This document shows, one piece after another, positions 1 through 5,098 of a stretch of 7,909 nt of DNA. Source of the DNA: Bacteroidota bacterium (GTDB taxonomy: Bacteria; Bacteroidota; Bacteroidia; Bacteroidales; VadinHA17); assembly GCA_030593185.1 (NCBI GenBank), contig JAUVHQ010000091.1, positions 1 through 7,909 of the forward strand, read 5' to 3'. A program made the position numbers and the translations under genes. Each line of letters begins with the position of its first letter. The first letter of the stretch is position 1. Under the pieces are notes generated by a model. The model saw only the letters and a program-made list of their open reading frames with translations, had not been told where the DNA came from and did not search any database.

Positions 1-39
1 AGTCGGCAATTTGAAGACTGGGCTATTTATACTTCTCAG

Positions 40-55
40 TCCCGATTTATCGGGA
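40..55. repeat. Perfect short hairpin downstream of the S41 protease
   Basis: TCCCGATTTATCGGGA forms a hairpin with 6-7 base pairs and a tiny loop. It is GC-rich against an AT-rich background. Read on the minus strand it lies about 150 bases past the protease stop codon, but no T-tract follows on either strand, so it is not a standard terminator. A short dispersed palindrome is the likelier reading. Confidence 0.45.
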
Positions 56-106
56 ATGTGATTAAGTATGTGTTATAATTGTTTGATTGTTATTTACTTT
101 TTTGTG

Positions 107-134
107 GACTGCTGACTGTGGACTGCAGACTATT
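107..134. repeat. Four 7-base tandem repeats (GACTNNN)
   Basis: Four consecutive heptamers each begin with GACT, the first three with GACTG, and differ only in the last bases. The period is exact over 28 bases and a related AACT unit follows. The run sits between the protease 3' end and the left edge, outside any reading frame I can support. Confidence 0.55.
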
Positions 135-201
135 AACTAATTATTTATGAAACCTGAAAATTAAGGTATTTTTTAATCAATTTGTGAAACTATGTTCTTT
201 T

Positions 202-1830
202 TTAATGAAGATCTTTGAAAATTAATCCGGGATCTATTGTGGAAAAGAAAGTTTCCTCATTTTTAAGGATACTTATCGCTTTATTAAATGCTTTGTTCTT
301 TTCATTGACAATTTCATAATACTCGCTCATATCCCAGATATCTCTCGCGATCAGTGCTTTCAGTATCACCTTTATTTGTTCTTTTGACTGTTCAAACTCC
401 AGTTCGTTTTTTTCAATTTTTTCATCTTCAGCAACAACTAACAGATCTTTGAGCATAAGGTCGTCAATCTTAAATTGATCTCTGAATTCGCTAAAAGAAC
501 TATACCTGTGAATAATTTCATCCCTGTTTCGATCAACATAATCAAGTATAAAATTTGTTATTACACCTTTTCTCAACAAATCGCTATAGTAGCCGGTATT
601 TCCTGTTGTATCAAGCGGAACAAAAACATCAGGCATGATTCCGCCTCCACCGTACACAACCCGTTGATTAAGTAATGTAGTGTATTTAAGAGAGTCAGGG
701 AAGTGAATACTGTCAGCATAAACAAACTCCCCTTTACTATATCTTGTAATCAGATCTTTTGCATATTCTTCAAAGCCATCATTATAAGGCTTTTGTATCA
801 ACCTTCCTGAAGGAGTATAGTACTTGGCAATGGTAAGTCTGACTATTGACCCATCAGGTAAATTAAAGGGTCTCTGCACCAGTCCCTTTCCAAATGATCT
901 TCGCCCTATAACAACCCCTCTGTCCCAATCCTGTAAAGCCCCGGCAACAATTTCACTGGCAGAAGCAGATCCTTCATCAATAATTACAACAACTTGATTA
1001 TCAAGCAATCTGCCTCCTGAATGACTAATAAATGATTTTTCAGGTACATGGTTACCTTCCATATTTACAATCATCTTCCCTTCCGGAAGAAACTCATCAA
1101 CCAATCTAACTGCCGTCTCAAGGTATCCTCCACCATTTCCACGAAGATCAAGGATGAGTTTTTTCATATTTAAATCTAATAAAGAGTCCACTGCTTTATG
1201 GAATTCTTTCATAGTTGTAAAGGAAAATCTGTTCAACTTTATATATCCAACTTCATCATCAGCCATGTAAGCAGCATCAAGACTGTGAATTGGTATCTTA
1301 TCACGTGTTATTGTAAATTCAATTAATTTTACAACTCTTTTTCTTTTTACACTGACATTTACCTTAGTGCCTTTTTTCCCAAGCAACCTGTCTTTTACTT
1401 TTTTGGTGGATATGCCTATACCTGCAACATTTTCACCATCAATTTTCACAATTCTGTCCCCGGCCCGTATTCCAACTTTTTCTGACGGGCCACCTGGAAT
1501 TGGTGAGATCACAAGAATAGTATCATATAGTACATTAAATTGAATACCTATTCCTTCGTAGTTCCCAATAAGGGGTTCATTCATATTCTTTACTTCCTTT
1601 TCAGAAATATACGTTGAATGAGGATCAAGCTCTTTAAGAACATTAATAATGGCTTGCTCAACCATTTTTTCCTGATTTACCTCTTCCACATAATAGGATT
1701 CAATCAAACTTATTACTTTACCTATCTTCAATGATGCATCAGTAAACTGCCCATTAACCGGAACAATCAGGCTAATTGTTAACATTAATACTACGGACAG
1801 GAAAGTCAAATTATTTCTCTTCATAATCAT
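202..1830 (-). CDS. S41 family carboxy-terminal processing peptidase (CtpA/Prc-like), exported
   Basis: A 542-residue serine protease of the tail-specific S41 family, which cleaves envelope proteins near their C termini. Residues 1-27 form a signal peptide: basic Lys4-Arg5, a hydrophobic core at about 8-24, and a likely cut after VNG27. There is no lipobox Cys, so a periplasmic location is expected. A PDZ domain spans about 86-165, with the carboxylate-binding-loop region near YEGIGIQF. The protease core carries LDLRGNGGG (228-235), GSASASE with the presumed nucleophile Ser290, and SFGKGLVQ with general base Lys315 and Gln319; the 25- and 4-residue spacings match the Ser-Lys-Gln triad of known Ctp proteases. 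The C-terminal 130 residues are helical and lack a motif I recognise. The start is ATG at 1830; a second ATG two codons later is equally possible. It lies 21 bases after guaA and is probably co-transcribed with it. The substrate is unknown. Confidence 0.95.
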   Translation of the reverse strand: MIMKRNNLTFLSVVLMLTISLIVPVNGQFTDASLKIGKVISLIESYYVEEVNQEKMVEQAIINVLKELDPHSTYISEKEVKNMNEPLIGNYEGIGIQFNVLYDTILVISPIPGGPSEKVGIRAGDRIVKIDGENVAGIGISTKKVKDRLLGKKGTKVNVSVKRKRVVKLIEFTITRDKIPIHSLDAAYMADDEVGYIKLNRFSFTTMKEFHKAVDSLLDLNMKKLILDLRGNGGGYLETAVRLVDEFLPEGKMIVNMEGNHVPEKSFISHSGGRLLDNQVVVIIDEGSASASEIVAGALQDWDRGVVIGRRSFGKGLVQRPFNLPDGSIVRLTIAKYYTPSGRLIQKPYNDGFEEYAKDLITRYSKGEFVYADSIHFPDSLKYTTLLNQRVVYGGGGIMPDVFVPLDTTGNTGYYSDLLRKGVITNFILDYVDRNRDEIIHRYSSFSEFRDQFKIDDLMLKDLLVVAEDEKIEKNELEFEQSKEQIKVILKALIARDIWDMSEYYEIVNEKNKAFNKAISILKNEETFFSTIDPGLIFKDLH

Positions 1831-1851
1831 TAGTTTTTTAGTATTATTTCA

Positions 1852-3381
1852 TTACTCCCACTCAATTGTAGCCGGAGGTTTAGAACTCACATCGTACACA
1901 ACCCTGTTTATTCCTTTTATCTTATTTATTATTGTATTTGAAACCCTACTTAAAAAATCATATGGTAAATGAGCCCAATCAGCTGTCATCCCATCTGTTG
2001 AAGTTACTGCTCTCAATACGACCGTATTTTCATATGTTCTCTCATCACCCATAACTCCAACCGATTGAACCGGAAGAAGTATAACAGCCGCCTGCCATAC
2101 TTCATCGTATAAATTCTCTTTCTTCAGAGCCTGAATATAAATATCATCTGCTCCCTGTAACATTTTAATTTTTTCCCGGGTAATAACTCCCAGTATCCTA
2201 ATGGCTAATCCGGGTCCCGGAAAGGGATGTCTTTTTAAGATCACCTGACTTATATTTAGTGCCTTTCCCACTCTTCTCACCTCATCTTTAAATAAAAGCA
2301 TTAGGGGTTCTACTACTTTCAAATTCATTATTTCAGGTAACCCACCAACATTATGATGTGATTTAATAGTTGCTGAGGGACCATTAACCGATATTGATTC
2401 AATAACATCCGGATAAATTGTTCCCTGTGCCAGCCATTTTACATCCTTAACTTTGACTGCTTCTTCTTCGAAAACCTCGATAAAAATTTTTCCTATTATT
2501 TTCCGTTTTTGTTCAGGTTCATATATTCCTGATAGCTTTCCAATGAACCTGTCCGAGGCATCTATTCCTAGCACATTCAATCCCATGTTTTTATACAACC
2601 CGAGGACCTGGTTAAATTCATTTTTCCTCAACATTCCATTGTCTACGAAAACACAAGTAAGTTTATCACCAATAGCTCTGTTTAAGAGGATAGCGGCAAC
2701 TGAAGAATCCACTCCTCCTGAAAGTCCAAGAATCACTTTATCTCTTCCAAGTTTCTTTTTTAAATTTGCAACAGTTGTTTCAACATAGGAGGCAGGTGTC
2801 CAATCCTGGCGACATCCGCAAATATTCAAAACAAAGTTTTTCAAAATCTTTTTCCCATCAGTAGTATGATATACTTCCGGATGAAATTGAATTCCGTAGG
2901 AAGCCTCATTTCTGATTTTAAATGCCCCCACTTTCACATCTCCAGTACTACCTATCACCTCATAATCCCGTGGCAGCCTGGTTATTGTATCCCCATGCGA
3001 CATCCACACCTGTGTATTTGGTGTAACACCACTAAAAAGATCGCTGTTATGTTTTACAAATTTCAGGTTAGCTCTTCCGTATTCCCTGGTTTCAGAAGGT
3101 AAAACTTCACCTCCATAGTGATGTACCAGATATTGCGCTCCATAGCAAACCCCAAGGAGTGGTCTCTCTCCTTTTATTCCGGAAAGGTTCGGTTCCGGAG
3201 CATTTTTATCCCGTACAGATGAAGGACTACCGGATAATATAACCCCTTTCACCGAATCATCTATTCCAGGGTTCCTGTTAAAGGGTTGAATTTCGCAATA
3301 GACATTTAACTCTCTGATGCGTCTGGCAATCAGCTGTGTATATTGTGATCCAAAATCAAATATGATTATTTTTTCCTGCAC
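1852..3381 (-). CDS. guaA: GMP synthase (glutamine-hydrolysing)
   Basis: Converts XMP to GMP using ATP and glutamine, the last step of guanine nucleotide synthesis. The 509-residue protein has the full two-part architecture. A class I glutamine amidotransferase domain occupies about 1-190, with nucleophile Cys79 in GVCYGAQ and the His167/Glu169 pair in QFHPEV. An ATP pyrophosphatase domain follows, with the PP-loop SGGVDSS at 221-227, then the dimerisation domain containing RHPFPGPGLAIR and ending KPPATIEWE. I chose the GTG at 3381: it gives the family N terminus (M/V)QEKIIIFDFGSQYTQ and the usual length. A longer frame opens with TTG at 3420, but it adds 13 residues unlike the family, and that TTG forms the last bases of a TAnnTTTG promoter match. 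No purine riboswitch is evident upstream. It heads a probable two-gene unit with the S41 protease. Confidence 0.96.
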   Translation of the reverse strand: MQEKIIIFDFGSQYTQLIARRIRELNVYCEIQPFNRNPGIDDSVKGVILSGSPSSVRDKNAPEPNLSGIKGERPLLGVCYGAQYLVHHYGGEVLPSETREYGRANLKFVKHNSDLFSGVTPNTQVWMSHGDTITRLPRDYEVIGSTGDVKVGAFKIRNEASYGIQFHPEVYHTTDGKKILKNFVLNICGCRQDWTPASYVETTVANLKKKLGRDKVILGLSGGVDSSVAAILLNRAIGDKLTCVFVDNGMLRKNEFNQVLGLYKNMGLNVLGIDASDRFIGKLSGIYEPEQKRKIIGKIFIEVFEEEAVKVKDVKWLAQGTIYPDVIESISVNGPSATIKSHHNVGGLPEIMNLKVVEPLMLLFKDEVRRVGKALNISQVILKRHPFPGPGLAIRILGVITREKIKMLQGADDIYIQALKKENLYDEVWQAAVILLPVQSVGVMGDERTYENTVVLRAVTSTDGMTADWAHLPYDFLSRVSNTIINKIKGINRVVYDVSSKPPATIEWE

Positions 3382-3417
3382 TTCTATAAAATTATCAACC
3401 TGGTAAAAAAACTTTAT

Positions 3418-3425
3418 CAAAGATA
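3418..3425 (-). promoter_or_regulatory. Probable guaA promoter, -7 element
   Basis: The minus strand reads TATCTTTG here, an exact match to the Bacteroidota -7 consensus TAnnTTTG. Transcription would start around 3410-3413, leaving a leader of about 30 bases before the GTG at 3381. I see no TTG at the usual -33 spacing, so the upstream half is weak. The leader contains no Shine-Dalgarno sequence, as is normal in this phylum. Confidence 0.5.
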
Positions 3426-3446
3426 AGACTTTATTATGGCATTTTT

Positions 3447-3464
3447 ATGAATTGTAAAATTCAT
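3447..3464. promoter_or_regulatory. Palindrome upstream of the guaA promoter, possible operator
   Basis: A perfect inverted repeat with arms ATGAATT and AATTCAT around a 4-base centre. It sits 22 bases upstream of the -7 element, so it would cover roughly -35 to -52 relative to the inferred start. That position would suit a repressor or activator site. The sequence is AT-rich and I recognise no known operator, so the regulatory role is only inferred from position and symmetry. Confidence 0.3.
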
Positions 3465-3493
3465 CAATTTTTAGCTTAACGTAGTCCATAGGG

Positions 3494-3559
3494 GCTAAAG
3501 TTTGGAATGCTAAAATAATGAAATGCTTAAATATCTAAAATGACTAAAATTGAAGAAAT
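3494..3559. repeat. Four degenerate 15-18 base repeats
   Basis: Four successive units begin at 3494, 3509, 3525 and 3542. Each opens with a G(C/A)CT(T)AAA-like stretch and closes with AAT, and unit length grows from 15 to 18 bases. The units are AT-rich and imperfect, so slippage-derived low-complexity DNA is the simplest reading. They lie between the guaA promoter region and the 7-base repeats. Confidence 0.35.
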
Positions 3560-3585
3560 CGTGAATTGTGAGGCAGTGTCAAAGA

Positions 3586-3625
3586 GTTACGTGTTACGAG
3601 TTAAGGTCTTTGAACCTTGAACTCT
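3586..3625. repeat. Short 7-base-period repeats between rnz and guaA
   Basis: Three tandem heptamers of the form GTTA(C/A)GN occupy 3586-3606. After a 5-base interruption, two heptamers of the form GAAC(C/T)(T/C)T occupy 3612-3625. Units vary mainly at their last positions, and the period is exactly 7 within each run. Similar runs appear at 3764-3791 and at 107-134, all outside genes. Confidence 0.5.
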
Positions 3626-3652
3626 TCTCTTCTTTCTTCACTTTTGCCCACA

Positions 3653-3756
3653 GTAAAATATGCTCCTTCCCTGATGAAATATTTTCGTGCCTCAAATTTC
3701 ACAGGGCAGGCGTCGCATTTTACCCCGATGAAATAAAAAGAATTTCATGGGGTAAA
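3653..3756. repeat. Composite imperfect inverted repeats sharing one arm
   Basis: Two adjacent hairpin-forming sequences. The first pairs GTAAAAT (3653-3659) with ATTTTAC (3717-3723) on the outside, CCT with AGG (3665-3667/3708-3710) and CCCTG with CAGGG (3669-3673/3702-3706), and TGAAAT with ATTTCA (3675-3680/3696-3701) on the inside, with a bulged A at 3674. The second pairs TTTACCCC (3719-3726) with GGGGTAAA (3749-3756) and ATGAAAT with ATTTCAT (3728-3734/3742-3748) around a 7-base loop, with a bulged G at 3727. The bases 3719-3723 can join only one hairpin at a time. The two share a CCC(T/C)GATGAAAT core. Neither strand has a T-tract after a stem, so this is not a classical terminator. 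A dispersed intergenic repeat or the folded 3' end of the rnz transcript are both possible. Confidence 0.6.
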
Positions 3757-3763
3757 CGTGGCA

Positions 3764-3791
3764 AGCTTTTGACTTTCGACTTTTGACTTAA
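3764..3791. repeat. 7-base tandem repeats just after rnz
   Basis: Four heptamers in register: one AGCTTTT-like unit followed by three that begin GACTT. The run ends 6 bases from the rnz stop codon. It has the same GACTNNN form as the run at 107-134, more than 3.6 kb away. Confidence 0.55.
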
Positions 3792-3797
3792 TATTAC

Positions 3798-4709
3798 CTA
3801 CACAGTAAATGTTTTCCCATCTTCAGCAACAAATGTGTTTGCAAACACTGTTTTTGCCTCTGCAAGTAATGGCGTCAGATCTTTGTACCTTGCTGAAAAA
3901 TGTCCTATCACCAATTTTTTAGCAGATGCTTTTCGGGCCAGCCAGGCTGCGTCACTAGCTGTTGAATGCATAGTTTCTCTTGCCAGTTCTTGAAGATCAC
4001 AGCCATAAGTAGCTTCATGATAGAGAAGATCAACATTTCTGATTTGCGTTAATATACCCTCATTGTAAGATGTATCACTACAATATGCAAATGTTTTGGG
4101 TTCCGGGGCAGAGATCACTAATTCATGGTTAGGAACAACATTACCTGTTTCAGTTGTAAAACTATTACCCTCTTTTATACCTTGCCTTTTTGAAATCGGG
4201 ATATCAAATTTCTCTATCATTTCTTTTCTCAAATTTGATAGCTTTTTCTGTTCTCTGAACAGGAAACCGCAGGTAGGAATTCTGTGTTTCATAGGTATGG
4301 TGTTCACTTTTATTTTATCATCCTCGTAAATCCTGACCGACCTGGTGCAATTGACAGGATGAAAAATAATCTCGAAACAAAGATTAATATAAAAATCCTT
4401 TAAGTAACCATGAATTATTCGTTCAAGATCAGGAGGACCAAAAATATGAAGATCATTTTCACGGCCTAGCAGATTGAATGAAGATATTAGTCCGAAAAGT
4501 CCAAAAACATGATCACCATGAATATGAGAAATAAAAATATGGTTTATTTTACCTAGTTTTATTTTATACTTGCGGAGCTGTATTTGGGCTCCCTCTCCAC
4601 AATCGATTAAAAAAAACCGCTCATGCACATTTAATACATGAGCGGCCGTAAATCTTTTAGAGGTTGGCAAAGCAGAACTACTTCCGAGTATAGTAAAAGT
4701 AAAAGCCAC
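3798..4709 (-). CDS. rnz: Ribonuclease Z (tRNA 3' endonuclease)
   Basis: A zinc-dependent endonuclease of the metallo-beta-lactamase fold that removes 3' trailers from precursor tRNAs in the cytoplasm. The 303-residue length fits the short bacterial form. The N terminus FTILGSSSALPT is typical. Metal ligands are visible in order: HIHGDH (His62, His64, Asp66, His67), His142 in KHRIPTCGF, Asp212 in YCSDT, and His270 in GHFSARY; the HEAT box (231-234) and His248 are also present. Residues about 153-205 form the lysine-rich insertion expected for the tRNA-gripping arm. The start is GTG at 4709, which places the first strand as in relatives; no ATG lies nearby. The leader has no Shine-Dalgarno sequence. 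It follows the STAS gene by 17 bases and is likely translated from the rpsA-STAS-rnz transcript. Confidence 0.95.
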   Translation of the reverse strand: MAFTFTILGSSSALPTSKRFTAAHVLNVHERFFLIDCGEGAQIQLRKYKIKLGKINHIFISHIHGDHVFGLFGLISSFNLLGRENDLHIFGPPDLERIIHGYLKDFYINLCFEIIFHPVNCTRSVRIYEDDKIKVNTIPMKHRIPTCGFLFREQKKLSNLRKEMIEKFDIPISKRQGIKEGNSFTTETGNVVPNHELVISAPEPKTFAYCSDTSYNEGILTQIRNVDLLYHEATYGCDLQELARETMHSTASDAAWLARKASAKKLVIGHFSARYKDLTPLLAEAKTVFANTFVAEDGKTFTV

Positions 4710-4726
4710 TTTAGCTTTTGTTCTGA

Positions 4727-5068
4727 TTATTCCGAAATCATTTTTACTGCTTCATCAATGGATCCAACAATATTCAATACTGTATCCAATTGAGAAATGG
4801 TAATTAGTCTTTCAACTGCTTCGTTAAGACCGGTAAGTACAAATGTACCCTTTGCATTTTTACAAAGCCGGTTTGCGACTAAAATTGCACTTAAGCCTGA
4901 AGAATCACAATAACGGCTATTACTAAGGTCGAGAATTATATTTTTCTCTCCGTTACCGGAAATCAGAACAAGTTCTGATTTAAGATTCGGGGCAATATGT
5001 GTATCCAGTTTCTCATCCAGAACCTGTATTAAGGTATAATTATCCTTTTTTTCAATTTTAAAATCCAT
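4727..5068 (-). CDS. STAS-domain protein, anti-sigma factor antagonist type
   Basis: A 113-residue single-domain protein of the SpoIIAA/RsbV class. In the known family such proteins bind an anti-sigma kinase and are switched off by phosphorylation of a conserved serine. The signature YCDSSGLSAILVA (53-65) contains that site, with Ser56 equivalent to SpoIIAA Ser58. The preceding strand NIILDLSNS and the following VLTGLNEAVERLITISQL match the fold, and length is typical. The start is ATG at 5068. No kinase, phosphatase or sigma factor gene is visible in the window, so its partner must lie elsewhere. The gene is sandwiched between rpsA (30 bases upstream) and rnz (17 bases downstream), suggesting co-expression with translation and RNA-processing genes. 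Which regulator it controls cannot be read from the sequence. Confidence 0.9.
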   Translation of the reverse strand: MDFKIEKKDNYTLIQVLDEKLDTHIAPNLKSELVLISGNGEKNIILDLSNSRYCDSSGLSAILVANRLCKNAKGTFVLTGLNEAVERLITISQLDTVLNIVGSIDEAVKMISE

Positions 5069-5098
5069 AATAAATTAAGGTTTAAAACCTAAATATAA

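Noticed and set aside
121..170. Possible terminator for the S41 protease (ACCT...AGGT on the minus strand)
   Set aside because: Only four base pairs with an 8-base loop and no clear T-tract after the stem.
3568..3786. A 72-codon plus-strand open frame across the rnz-guaA gap
   Set aside because: It is built from the heptamer repeats and inverted-repeat arms, has no family likeness, and has no promoter or start context. The opposite strand is also open over about 50 codons, as expected for repeat DNA.
5078..5090. Palindrome AGGTTTAAAACCT between rpsA and the STAS gene
   Set aside because: A single-base centre cannot form a stable RNA hairpin, and the 30-base gap in an apparent operon leaves little room for an operator. 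No promoter match is convincing there.
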